From contig DUBB01000043.1 of assembly GCA_012960535.1 (NCBI GenBank), positions 1 to 45,362 on the forward strand: 45,362 bases of DNA, given 5' to 3'. The DNA is from Gammaproteobacteria bacterium (lineage in GTDB: Bacteria; Pseudomonadota; Gammaproteobacteria; Pseudomonadales; Azotimanducaceae). A program made the position numbers and the translations under genes. The notes beneath the pieces were generated by a model. The model made no database searches. It was given only the letters and a program-made list of their open reading frames with translations, and was not told the origin of the DNA. This document shows, in pieces, positions 17,733-26,263 of this stretch; positions within the stretch are counted from its first letter, which is position 1, and each line of letters begins with the position of its first letter.

Positions 17733-18737
17733 ATGGATCCAATTTCTCAAGGGGTGGTGGGCGCGGTTATAGGCGGCGCGAGTCAACCGCAGAAACACAC
17801 CAAAATAGCCTTGCTCAGTGGTGCCTTTGCTGGAATGAGTGCTGATATTGATGTCTTGATATCGTCATCAGCTGATCCCTTGCTGTTTCTCGAATATCAC
17901 CGCCAGTTTACTCACTCTCTGGCTTTTATTCCTTTTGGTGCTGCTATCTGTACCGTACTAATAGCGATGTTCACAGATCCCCGCATTAGCCGCACCCGGT
18001 TGTACCTATGCTGCTTACTCGGTTTTGCAAGCCATGGCCTGCTGGATGCCTGTACAACCTACGGTACCCAGCTATTCTGGCCATTCAGCAGCGAACGTGT
18101 CGCCTGGAACATTATTTCAATTGTCGATCCGCTGTTCACCTTACCTTTGTGCGTATTAACCTGGATAGCCTACAGGCAGAAAAATCCCCGCTGGCTTCGC
18201 GCCGCCCTGATCTGGATGGCAATCTACCTGAGCTTCGGCATATTGCAGCATCATCGAGCCAATAACATCGGTGAACAACTAGCGTTGGACCGACACCATC
18301 ACCCTGTTCGACTTGAAAGCAAACCGGGATTTGCAAATCTGCTGGTCTGGAAAACAGTCTATGAGTGGCAGGGGTATTTTTATGTGGATGCGGTCCGGGC
18401 CGGCCTCACCGAAGAAGTATACCCCGGATCGAAGGCGGCAAAAGTCAATGTACAGCGCCATTTCCCAAGCCTTCGAAGCAATCAGCAACAAACCATCGAT
18501 ATCGAACGCTTTCGCAGGTTCTCCAACGACTATCTGGCCTGGCAACCAGCCCATGCCGATAGAATTATCGATGTCCGCTACTCAATGCTGCCCAATGAAA
18601 TTAATCCCCTGTGGCATATCCGGGTTGATCGCGAAAACCCTGATCAGCACGTGGAATTTGTCACTAATCGACAAGGCAACACCAAAACCCTGCAACGCTT
18701 ATGGTCATTAATCACAGGTAAAGCGGTTGCCAACTAG
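17733..18737 (+). CDS. YdjM-family membrane-bound metal-dependent hydrolase-like protein
   Basis: 334 residues. The N-terminal 175 residues form the YdjM/YbcI domain: MDPISQGVVGAVIGG, ADIDVLI with acidic residues, LEYHRQFTHSLAFIP, then FASHGLLDACTTYGTQLFWPF and IISIVDPLFTLPL. The His and Asp residues in YHRQFTHS, SHGLLD and SIVDP are the family's putative metal ligands, embedded in four to five membrane helices. The C-terminal 160 residues are soluble. Family members are named metal-dependent hydrolases but substrates are unknown; possibly phospholipid-related. An AAGGT ribosome site precedes the ATG. It is followed after about 100 bases by a crotonase gene in the same direction. Confidence 0.82.
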   Translation: MDPISQGVVGAVIGGASQPQKHTKIALLSGAFAGMSADIDVLISSSADPLLFLEYHRQFTHSLAFIPFGAAICTVLIAMFTDPRISRTRLYLCCLLGFASHGLLDACTTYGTQLFWPFSSERVAWNIISIVDPLFTLPLCVLTWIAYRQKNPRWLRAALIWMAIYLSFGILQHHRANNIGEQLALDRHHHPVRLESKPGFANLLVWKTVYEWQGYFYVDAVRAGLTEEVYPGSKAAKVNVQRHFPSLRSNQQQTIDIERFRRFSNDYLAWQPAHADRIIDVRYSMLPNEINPLWHIRVDRENPDQHVEFVTNRQGNTKTLQRLWSLITGKAVAN

Positions 18738-18840
18738 ATATCTAGCACAGGCGAGCCTATCGAATTTCGCTACATACTATGGTAAATGTAGACTCTGGTC
18801 TCAACTGCACCAGATCCGACTATGCCAAAGGAGTACCGCA

Positions 18841-19650
18841 ATGCAATACAACACAATCCTGACAGATGTTGAAGATGGTGTTATGACAGTCACTTTGAAC
18901 CGTCCACAGCGTTTAAATGCATGGACCTACGAGATGGGCGCTGAACTGCACGAAGCCCTGCAGGACGCCAACGAAAACGGTGCGATTACCGCTATCGTAT
19001 TGACCGGTGCAGGCCGCGGTTTCTGTGCAGGTGCGGACATTAAAGATCTGTTTCAGGCACAGGCAACAGCGGATGATGGCGCAAAACCCGCTAAGAGCGA
19101 CGCACCTCGTGACTGGGTGGGACTGGTCAGGCGATCAAAACCCATTGTCGCTGCAGTAAATGGTGCTGCGATCGGCATAGGCCTGACCCAGATACTGCCC
19201 TGTGACATGATCATTGCATCGCCTTCCGCCCAGTTCAGTGTGCGTTTCATAAAAATGGGCTTGGTCCCGGAACTGGCCAGTTCCTATTACCTTATAGCCA
19301 GGACCGGCTTTGGCAGAGGCAATGAGTTAATGCTCACTGGGGCCACTATCAGCGCCGAGCAGGCCCTTGAATATCGGTTGATTGACCGTTTGGTCGAGGA
19401 TCACGAAACCCTGCTGGAAACTGCTCGAACTCTGGCCCGGGCAATGGGTGAAAACCCACAATCAGCCCTGCGAATGGTAAAGGAGCTGGTGACCGCCAAT
19501 ATGGCCGAACCTGATATTAAAAAAGTTCAACAGCGGGAAGGCGCTGCACTGGCACAGTGCTACAAAAGCCCGGAACACCATGAAGCCATTAATGCTTTTA
19601 TTGAGAAAAGAAGCCCCGACTTCAAAAAAGCACGTCAATCCAACTCATGA
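18841..19650 (+). CDS. Enoyl-CoA hydratase/isomerase family protein
   Basis: 269-residue crotonase-fold enzyme. Oxyanion-hole blocks are GAGRGFCAGADIK (about 58-70) and VNGAAIGIGLTQILPCD. The second acid position reads MGLVPELASSYYL, closer to delta3,delta2-enoyl-CoA isomerases (PEGCSS pattern) than to hydratases (PGAGGT), so an isomerase or a specialised hydratase is likely. The start at 18841 has AAAGGAG about six bases upstream; the open frame upstream of it is not supported. The stop overlaps the following VOC gene by four bases (ATGA). Confidence 0.88.
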   Translation: MQYNTILTDVEDGVMTVTLNRPQRLNAWTYEMGAELHEALQDANENGAITAIVLTGAGRGFCAGADIKDLFQAQATADDGAKPAKSDAPRDWVGLVRRSKPIVAAVNGAAIGIGLTQILPCDMIIASPSAQFSVRFIKMGLVPELASSYYLIARTGFGRGNELMLTGATISAEQALEYRLIDRLVEDHETLLETARTLARAMGENPQSALRMVKELVTANMAEPDIKKVQQREGAALAQCYKSPEHHEAINAFIEKRSPDFKKARQSNS

Positions 19651-20138
19651 AAAGTGCCATCCGAAAACTACACCACGCTGCCTATCGATGTCGCGATTCG
19701 GAGGAAACTCGCCAATTTTATGAAGATTTCCTCGGCCTCAGTCTGGTCGATGCTTTTGAGATAAACCTGACAGCGACCGGGCGTTCAACATCGGTGCTAC
19801 ATTCTTTTTTTGCGATGGCTGATGATAGCTGTATCGCCTTTTTTGAAGACCCGGGGCAACCATTTGATTTCAAGAATCAGAATGATTTTGATCTACATAT
19901 CGCCCTTGAAGTATCCCATGCGCATTTGCTGACCATGTTCAAACGAGGTACAAACGAGGCAATCGATACCAGAGGAATTTCCGATCACGGCGCCTACGAT
20001 TCCATTTATTTTCGAGACCCGAATGGTTATGTTATCGAGTTGACTGCCAACAAGGGAAAAACCCAGGCGCAAGCAGACAATTCCGCTCGTCAACGTCTGC
20101 AGGCATGGCGGGGAAAAAAAATTAAAAAAACAAATTAG
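19647..20138 (+). CDS. VOC/glyoxalase-superfamily protein
   Basis: 163-residue vicinal-oxygen-chelate fold protein. It has a first beta-alpha-beta unit LHHAAYRCRDSEETRQFYEDFLGL with a ligand His, a central LHIALEVS with another His, and YFRDPNGYVIELTAN with the C-terminal ligand Glu. These would make a metal site of His/His/Glu type. The family covers dioxygenases, isomerases, epimerases and glyoxalases, so the reaction is not readable. It overlaps the crotonase gene by four bases and is translated with it, which points to acyl-CoA or ring-cleavage chemistry. Confidence 0.82.
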   Translation: MKSAIRKLHHAAYRCRDSEETRQFYEDFLGLSLVDAFEINLTATGRSTSVLHSFFAMADDSCIAFFEDPGQPFDFKNQNDFDLHIALEVSHAHLLTMFKRGTNEAIDTRGISDHGAYDSIYFRDPNGYVIELTANKGKTQAQADNSARQRLQAWRGKKIKKTN

Positions 20139-20388
20139 AGGCTGACAACGACCAACTCGAACATTAGCGTTATTTGAGATATCGCCAGCCCCAGCAGAGT
20201 CTGACCAGGTGGTTGGCTTAGACACGACAACCCAAATAGAGATGTGCTTATAAAACCAGGCATGCCTAGCGTTATAGAGAACCATCCGGCCTGGCCCGGG
20301 TCGATCAAAGCGGTGGGTACGGTGGACCACGATGACGTCTTGCCTGCACAGTGTCAGGTAAACAACCCAACGAGGCCAGGCAATTACG

Positions 20389-21561
20389 TCAGGACCTAAT
20401 CGACCCCAGGTAGTCATTGATAAATACATCGTCCGGATCAAACTGATCTCTTATCCGCCACCAATCCTGCCAGTGCGAATAACTCGATTTGAAATCCACT
20501 GCTTTCAGATAATTAACCTTGCCCCAATGCGGGCGTCCCTGGTATCGGCGGAAAATACGTTCGCTGGCAGCAAAATAAGCTGACTCATCCAGCCGTACAT
20601 CTTCGTGTATGGAAATTGTCACTGTCTGTCGCTGGAAGGCTGTAGATAACCAGATATTGTCCTGAGCCAGCGTTCTATATTCAACCGGCCAGCGCACCTG
20701 TTTGAAATCCGCCTGAATCATCTCGCGCAATTCAGCAAAACAAGCCGGACCTAGGTCCTCCGGTATGCTGTATTCCATTTCTGTGTGTAAATGAGGGCGA
20801 TGACTGGGCAGGACTTCGTAATTCCAGGCACGGCGCTGACCTTCAACTGACACTGGGTACTCGGGCAATCCGGTGGTTTCGTCAATGCGCTTTACGGTGG
20901 CCTGATCGGTCTGTGGGTGCCAGAAGAATTCAAATCTGTCATGGCGCTCAGCCAATTCTGGAATCTGCTCGAACAGTTCAGCAAAGACCATGTCCTGACC
21001 GTTCTCCTGCAACTGATAACTATCTCGTAACTGCAGTTGCAGTTGGGTAATAATACCGGCTCCCCCTAATCCCAACCTAGCCACAGAAAACAATTCGGGC
21101 TGACTTTCAGCCGAACAACGAACCAGCTGACCACTGCCTGTAATCACCTCAACTGCCCTCACTGCAGAGGACAGATTCTTAAGGTTACGACCTGTGCCGT
21201 GAGTACCCGTGGCACAGGCACCGGCAACGGTCTGGCGATCTATATCACCTTGATTATGAAGAGCAAGTCCTGCGTCATGCAGAGACCGTCCTAAACTGTA
21301 TATCGGTGTTCCCGCATAGATCCAGGCGGTCTTTTCTGGATGATCTATCTCGATAATCCCAGCCAAACCAGAGATATCAACAATCCAGTCAGCACTTACC
21401 ACCAGGGGTGAGTGGCTATGTCCTGAACCCGCGACTCTGATACCCCTGCCCTCGTCTCGGGCTTTATCCACCAGCGCCATGGCATCTTCCTTACTACGAA
21501 CGAAGTGCAGCGCCTCCGGCAGTGCCTCATGGCGTCCCGACCAATTTTTCCAACGAGCCAT
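20389..21561 (-). CDS. FAD-binding sugar-1,4-lactone oxidase-type oxidoreductase
   Basis: 390-residue flavoprotein of the VAO family, aldonolactone-oxidase branch (D-arabinono/L-gulono-1,4-lactone oxidase). N-terminal FAD domain: RVAGSGHSHSPLV, whose His in GxGHS is the usual covalent flavin site, and VAGACATGTHGTG, the pyrophosphate loop. The C-terminal ALO domain includes HTEMEYSIP and GRPHWGKVNYL, the family's HWGK motif. Ends DDVFINDYLGSI. The start at 21561 has GGAGG eight bases upstream; 40 further upstream codons are unlikely. Likely oxidises a sugar lactone or polyol with O2 or an electron carrier. It is divergent from the carboxylase operon, with a 16-bp palindrome between them. Confidence 0.88.
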   Translation of the reverse strand: MARWKNWSGRHEALPEALHFVRSKEDAMALVDKARDEGRGIRVAGSGHSHSPLVVSADWIVDISGLAGIIEIDHPEKTAWIYAGTPIYSLGRSLHDAGLALHNQGDIDRQTVAGACATGTHGTGRNLKNLSSAVRAVEVITGSGQLVRCSAESQPELFSVARLGLGGAGIITQLQLQLRDSYQLQENGQDMVFAELFEQIPELAERHDRFEFFWHPQTDQATVKRIDETTGLPEYPVSVEGQRRAWNYEVLPSHRPHLHTEMEYSIPEDLGPACFAELREMIQADFKQVRWPVEYRTLAQDNIWLSTAFQRQTVTISIHEDVRLDESAYFAASERIFRRYQGRPHWGKVNYLKAVDFKSSYSHWQDWWRIRDQFDPDDVFINDYLGSIRS

Positions 21562-21871
21562 AATCAAACCTCCGACAAAAAAACCGCTTACTGGCCTACA
21601 CTGAAACAGGAATTCAAGCCAACCGTTGCCACCCATTTCGTTTAACAGGCACATTCCAGGAATCTGGGCTAAGCATACCATCCTCGGCTGATCAGCCGAA
21701 AACAGGTATAAGCCACATCCGCCGATAGGGATCTAGTGATTTCACATCAGCAAGGCTGTCTTTATAACCAGTATCAATGGAGAAAATAGTTATCTACAGT
21801 GTCTGCTCATCTGCCTGTTTTTTTGGTAGCCTCTATCCTTTAAGAAATAGAAATTATAAGGGGCATAGCCA
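21562..21871. other. Divergent intergenic region with palindrome
   Basis: 310 bases between the lactone-oxidase-type gene and the carboxylase operon. Apart from the 16-bp palindrome at 21684-21699 I see no gene. The carboxyltransferase start is preceded by AAGGGG nine bases upstream. Confidence 0.5.
21684..21699. promoter_or_regulatory. Perfect 16-bp palindrome, candidate operator
   Basis: TCGGCTGATCAGCCGA is a perfect inverted repeat in the divergent promoter region. It could be an operator for a dimeric repressor controlling the carboxylase operon, the oxidase gene or both. No T-run follows, which speaks against a terminator. Confidence 0.5.
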
Positions 21872-23503
21872 ATGTCGATCCTAGAATCCAAGGTCAATCA
21901 ACGCGCAGACACCTTTCAGCAGAATAAGCAGGACATGCTGGCAATGCTTGCGCAACTGGAAGATTTACACGCGGAAGTTGAAGCAGGCGGCGGTGAAGAA
22001 GCCATGACACGGCTTCGTTCCAGAAACAAGATGCCGGTGCGGGAGCGCATCGCCATGGTGCTTGACCCGGACTCACCCTTCCTTGAGATCAGCCCGCTGG
22101 CAGCCTGGAGGTCCAATTTTAACGTTGGCTCAGGTTTCATTGTCGGTATCGGTGTCGTCGCAGGAATTGAATGTCTCATACTGGGCCACGACCCATCCGT
22201 ACGAGCCGGTGCGTTTAATCCTTTTAATTCAAAGAAACTCATGCGTGGCCTGGAAATTGCCCGGGAAAATCGTCTGCCCTATATCCAGCTGGTAGAATCA
22301 GCCGGCGCTGACCTGCGCGGCGAAGGTGGCGGCGATCCAGAAGCTGCCATTATGCGTGAAACCGGTCACTTCGGAGAATCAGGCCGGTTATTCTACGAAA
22401 TAACCGAACTATCTAAACTCCGAATACCGACAATCTCAGTGGTCTTCGGTGCTTCAACAGCTGGCGGCGCCTATCAGCCCGGAATGAGCGATTACAATAT
22501 TTTCATTAAAAAACAATCGAAAGTATTCTTGGGCGGACCCCCTCTGGTTAAGATGGCAACCGGTGAGGATGCAGATGAAGAAAGTCTCGGTGGCGCCGAC
22601 ATGCACACCACGATTTCAGGTCTAGGCGATTACCTGGCAGAAGATGAAATGGATGGAATTCGTATCTGTCGAGAAGTCATTTCGCATTTGAACTGGCGCA
22701 AAAAAGGACCAGAACCCAATAGCGGATTTTCCGAACCGATTTTTGATGACGAGGATTTACTCGGGCTTGTTTCTAAAGACCTGAAAACCCCTTTTGATAT
22801 CAGGGAGGTCATCAACCGAATTACCGATGGATCACAATTTGAAGAATTCAAACCGCTTTATGGCCCCTCCTTAGTCTGCGGCTGGAGCCAGATTCATGGT
22901 TTTCCAGTGGGCATCCTCGGTAACAACGGCGCTCTTTTTTCGGAATCAGCAGAAAAGGCAGCACAATTCATCCAGTTATGTAACCAGATCCATGTGCCAC
23001 TTGTTTTTCTTCACAATATTACAGGCTATATCGTGGGGACTGACTTTGAACAGGGCGGCATCACCAAGAATGGTTCAAAAATGATCAATGCGGTGGCGAA
23101 TTCAACCGTGCCGCACATCAGCATCATCGTCGGTGCTTCTTACGGCGCCGGAAATTACGGCATGAGCGGAAGAGCCTTCGGTACACGCTTCACCTTTACC
23201 TGGCCGACTGCAAAGATTGCTGTTATGGGGCCAAAACAGATGGCCGGCGTCATGTCCATAGTACAACGGGCAGCATCGCAAAGGAGAGGAATCGAATTCG
23301 ATGAAGAGGCAGATGCCAAGCGCGCGGAAACAGCCGAGTATTGGGCAGAGGAGCGCTCCAAGGGCCTATTTGCCACCTCTCGAGTATCAGATGACGGCAT
23401 GATCGATCCCAGGGATACGAGAATTATTATTGCTATCACGCTCTCTGCCTGTCACAACAATCAAGTCGAAGGGACTAAGGAGTTCGGCACATGGAGAATG
23501 TAA
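21872..23503 (+). CDS. Acyl-CoA carboxylase, carboxyltransferase (beta) subunit
   Basis: 543-residue carboxyltransferase of the methylcrotonyl/geranyl-CoA carboxylase type, which moves CO2 from carboxybiotin to an acyl-CoA. Family marks: RIAMVLDPDSPFLEISPLA, the N-domain oxyanion loop ASTAGGAYQPGMSDY, FLHNITGYIVGTDFEQGGI and the C-domain GASYGAGNYGMSGRAFGTRF with TWPTAKIAVMGPKQMAGV. Length matches LiuB/AtuC (about 535-540). An insertion of Gly/Glu-rich residues (ADLRGEGGGDPEA) replaces the usual short loop before HFGESGRLFY, so the substrate pocket may differ. It overlaps the biotin carboxylase gene by 13 bases and is followed by a hydratase and AtuA, an Atu-like set. Substrate: branched or isoprenoid enoyl-CoA by context. 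Confidence 0.9.
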   Translation: MSILESKVNQRADTFQQNKQDMLAMLAQLEDLHAEVEAGGGEEAMTRLRSRNKMPVRERIAMVLDPDSPFLEISPLAAWRSNFNVGSGFIVGIGVVAGIECLILGHDPSVRAGAFNPFNSKKLMRGLEIARENRLPYIQLVESAGADLRGEGGGDPEAAIMRETGHFGESGRLFYEITELSKLRIPTISVVFGASTAGGAYQPGMSDYNIFIKKQSKVFLGGPPLVKMATGEDADEESLGGADMHTTISGLGDYLAEDEMDGIRICREVISHLNWRKKGPEPNSGFSEPIFDDEDLLGLVSKDLKTPFDIREVINRITDGSQFEEFKPLYGPSLVCGWSQIHGFPVGILGNNGALFSESAEKAAQFIQLCNQIHVPLVFLHNITGYIVGTDFEQGGITKNGSKMINAVANSTVPHISIIVGASYGAGNYGMSGRAFGTRFTFTWPTAKIAVMGPKQMAGVMSIVQRAASQRRGIEFDEEADAKRAETAEYWAEERSKGLFATSRVSDDGMIDPRDTRIIIAITLSACHNNQVEGTKEFGTWRM

Positions 23504-25467
23504 AGCTCATTCAAAAAATCCTCATTGCAAATAGAGGCGAAATAGCACGGCGTATTATCCGTACAGCTAGGCGCATGGGCATTGCTACCGTTGCCATTTA
23601 TGCCGAAAGTGATATCAACGCGCCTTTCGTTCACGAGGCCGATATGGCCATCGCTCTAAAGGGCGAATCTCCAGGAGAGACTTATCTGGATACTGAACAG
23701 GTACTGGCCGCATGCAAAACCAGTGGTGCGGACGCCTTGCATCCCGGCTATGGTTTCCTGTCAGAGAACACCGAATTCGCCAAAATCATTGAAGACCATG
23801 GCATTACTTTTATTGGCCCTTCCGTCGAAGCCATAGACAAGATGGGAGATAAATTATCCGCAAAAAAAATAATGATCGATGCTGGTGTACCGACACTACC
23901 GGCCATGGAGCTTTCAGCAGATGGTGATATCGGCGCGGCGGCTGAGGAAATTGGCTATCCAGTACTCGTTAAGGCAACAGCAGGCGGCGGCGGACGAGGC
24001 ATGCGAGTGGTGGCCTCTGCTGACCAACTAGCCGATGCTGTAGCGTCAGCAAAACGTGAAGCAGGCGCTGCGTTCGGCAACGATACTGTGTTCCTGGAAC
24101 GCTGGCTGACCGCCTCCAGACACGTCGAAATTCAAATTCTGGGGGATCAGCATGGCAACATTGTGCATTGTTTTGAGCGGGAATGTTCTATTCAGCGACG
24201 TCACCAGAAGATCATAGAAGAAGCCCCCTCTCCCGCCATGACGCCTGAACTAAGACAGGCAATGGGTGCTGCCGCTGTTTCAGCGGCCAGATCGATAGGC
24301 TATTACTCGACAGGCACAGTCGAATTTTTGCTCGACGGCGACGAGTTCTGGTTTCTTGAGGTCAATACGCGACTACAGGTTGAACATCCCGTTACTGAGG
24401 AAATCACTGGCCTTGATCTCGTTAGAGAACAGATCCGCATAGCTGAAGGAGCCAGCCTGACCTTTGTTCAATCGGACCTTCACATCAACGGCCATGCAAT
24501 AGAAGCCAGGCTCTATGCAGAAAACCCAGAGAAGAATTTCCTACCCTCACCAGGGACCGTTGTAGCCTGGCAGCCATCCGAATCGGGCCATGCCAGGTAC
24601 GACTCTGGAATCGAATCAGGAAGCACTATCAGCACTCAGTTCGATCCGATGATTGCCAAAGTCATCGTCCATGCAGCCACCCGACAAGAGGCCATCAAAA
24701 GACTCTCAAGAGCGCTGGAAACGACCCGCCTGCAAGGCCTGGTGACTAACAGGGCATTTTTGGTTGCAACCCTTAGGACAGCTGAATTCCTGGCCGGGGA
24801 TACCACGACTGACTTCATTGATCGGGTCAATCCCCCCAGAACCTCTGTAACCAGTATGGATCAGCTGGTTTTCGCTGCCATCGCTTCAATAATTGAAGCC
24901 AGGGCACAGCGTCACTCCGCAGCTAAGGTACTCAAATCCATACCCAGGGGATGGCGCAATTCCCATCTCCCGCCAAATCGTGTGTCATTCAGGCATGCAG
25001 AAAATACCCTGCTGCTGGAATATCGCACCCCCAGACACGGTGGTCTGGAGGTCCGCTGCCAGGACCAGGTCTACGCGACCCGAATTCTAGCAGCAGGAAA
25101 CGGCCTGGTTGACTGTGAAATAAATAGCATCCGAATGTCCTTCAGGATAGATCAGTACCAGGATCAATGGTTAGTTCATGGCCCCGAGGGTGATATCGAA
25201 CTGACCGAAATGCCGAGATTCCCACGCCAAAACCTTACCGAATTATCTGGTGGTTTAACCGCACCCATGCCAGGCAAAGTGCTGGCTATCAACGTTGGTG
25301 ACGGCGATCAAGTTTCCAAAGGCCAGGTGTTATTAGTCCTGGAAGCCATGAAAATGGAGCATCAGATTTCTGCACCACGAGACGGCACGGTAACTTCAGT
25401 TAATGTATCTGAAGGCGACCAGGTTGCGAACAGCGCACTTTTAATTGAACTAGCAGAGGAAGCATAA
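23491..25467 (+). CDS. Acyl-CoA carboxylase, biotin carboxylase/BCCP (alpha) subunit
   Basis: 658 residues, the size of LiuD/AtuF alpha subunits. N-terminal biotin carboxylase domain: KILIANRGEIARRIIRTARR, HPGYGFLSEN, ATP-grasp Gly-rich loop KATAGGGGRGMRVV, RHVEIQILGDQHGN, FERECSIQRRHQKIIEEAPS and EVNTRLQVEHPVTEEITG (catalytic Arg and Glu). The C-terminal BCCP domain carries the biotinylation motif EAMKM with Lys621. A linking region of about 130 residues lies between. The reaction is ATP- and bicarbonate-dependent carboxylation of the BCCP biotin. It starts 13 bases inside the beta subunit gene and the hydratase follows two bases after its stop, a tight operon. Confidence 0.94.
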   Translation: MENVKLIQKILIANRGEIARRIIRTARRMGIATVAIYAESDINAPFVHEADMAIALKGESPGETYLDTEQVLAACKTSGADALHPGYGFLSENTEFAKIIEDHGITFIGPSVEAIDKMGDKLSAKKIMIDAGVPTLPAMELSADGDIGAAAEEIGYPVLVKATAGGGGRGMRVVASADQLADAVASAKREAGAAFGNDTVFLERWLTASRHVEIQILGDQHGNIVHCFERECSIQRRHQKIIEEAPSPAMTPELRQAMGAAAVSAARSIGYYSTGTVEFLLDGDEFWFLEVNTRLQVEHPVTEEITGLDLVREQIRIAEGASLTFVQSDLHINGHAIEARLYAENPEKNFLPSPGTVVAWQPSESGHARYDSGIESGSTISTQFDPMIAKVIVHAATRQEAIKRLSRALETTRLQGLVTNRAFLVATLRTAEFLAGDTTTDFIDRVNPPRTSVTSMDQLVFAAIASIIEARAQRHSAAKVLKSIPRGWRNSHLPPNRVSFRHAENTLLLEYRTPRHGGLEVRCQDQVYATRILAAGNGLVDCEINSIRMSFRIDQYQDQWLVHGPEGDIELTEMPRFPRQNLTELSGGLTAPMPGKVLAINVGDGDQVSKGQVLLVLEAMKMEHQISAPRDGTVTSVNVSEGDQVANSALLIELAEEA

Positions 25468-25469
25468 CC

Positions 25470-26243
25470 ATGCCTGAAAGCAAAGCGACCGTCTTTGAAA
25501 TTAGAAATGGGGCCGGCTGGATCAGGCTCAATAGACCTGAGAACCGTAACGCCTTATCCGCGATCTTAGTCACAGAACTGTACGATCACATCAAGGCCGC
25601 CAATGCAGATGATCAGGTTCGCAGCATCGTTATCACGGGTACTGGCCCCGCGTTCTGTGCAGGTGCCGACCTGAAGAGCCCGCCAGGGGCGACTATCAGC
25701 GGTACTCGATCTGTTCCCTATGCAGAGGTGCTCAACAGTATACTGCAAAGCCCAAAACCGGTTATTGCTGCCGTTAATGGCGCCGCTTTTGCCGGTGGCT
25801 TAGGGTTAGTCGGCGCGGCTGATATTGTCATCGCCGTAGACGACGTCCAATTCAGCTTCAGCGAAGTAAGGATAGGCGTCATTCCGGCCGTTATTTCCGT
25901 TGTCTGCCTGCCCAAATTAGGAACTCACCATGGCATGAAACTGTTCTTAACCGGTGAACGATTCACGGGTAGCCAGGCTGTACAAATGGGATTTGCTCAC
26001 CGGGCTGTAGCAGCAGCTGAACTGGAGATGGCTGTAGAAGAAGAAGTAGCCATGATTAACATGGGAGGCCCTCATGCCGTACAAGAATGTAAAAAACTGG
26101 TTCGACAAGTACCCACACTAACCACAGAAGAAGCCTTCATAAAGACTGCGGAATGGAGCGGGGCCTTGTTCCGCTCTGAAGAGGGTGCCGAAGGCATAGC
26201 AGCCTTCCGGGAAAAAAGAAAACCCAATTGGGTCGAGGATTAA
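25470..26243 (+). CDS. Enoyl-CoA hydratase, methylglutaconyl/isohexenylglutaconyl-CoA type
   Basis: 257-residue crotonase. It has the oxyanion blocks GTGPAFCAGADLK and VNGAAFAGGLGLVGAAD, and IGVIPAVISVVCLPKLG, which resembles the GLxPAVIS pattern of LiuC and AtuE (hydratases acting on the product of methylcrotonyl- or geranyl-CoA carboxylase) rather than the PGxGG of ordinary crotonase. The position directly after the carboxylase alpha gene (two-base gap) fits this role: hydration of the carboxylated enoyl-CoA. The AtuA-like gene starts 20 bases after its stop. Whether the carbon chain is methyl (Leu route) or isoprenyl (Atu route) is open. Confidence 0.87.
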   Translation: MPESKATVFEIRNGAGWIRLNRPENRNALSAILVTELYDHIKAANADDQVRSIVITGTGPAFCAGADLKSPPGATISGTRSVPYAEVLNSILQSPKPVIAAVNGAAFAGGLGLVGAADIVIAVDDVQFSFSEVRIGVIPAVISVVCLPKLGTHHGMKLFLTGERFTGSQAVQMGFAHRAVAAAELEMAVEEEVAMINMGGPHAVQECKKLVRQVPTLTTEEAFIKTAEWSGALFRSEEGAEGIAAFREKRKPNWVED

Positions 26244-26263
26244 AGCTAGCTAGGAGCACACAA

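Noticed and set aside
19893..20441. 182-codon minus-strand frame over the VOC gene and gap
   Set aside because: Mostly antisense to the VOC gene; no motif or start signal.
23624..25467. Assigning the carboxylase to Leu degradation (Liu)
   Set aside because: AtuA and the loop in the beta subunit argue against a plain Liu operon, but the evidence is not enough to name a substrate, so no liu or atu symbols were given.
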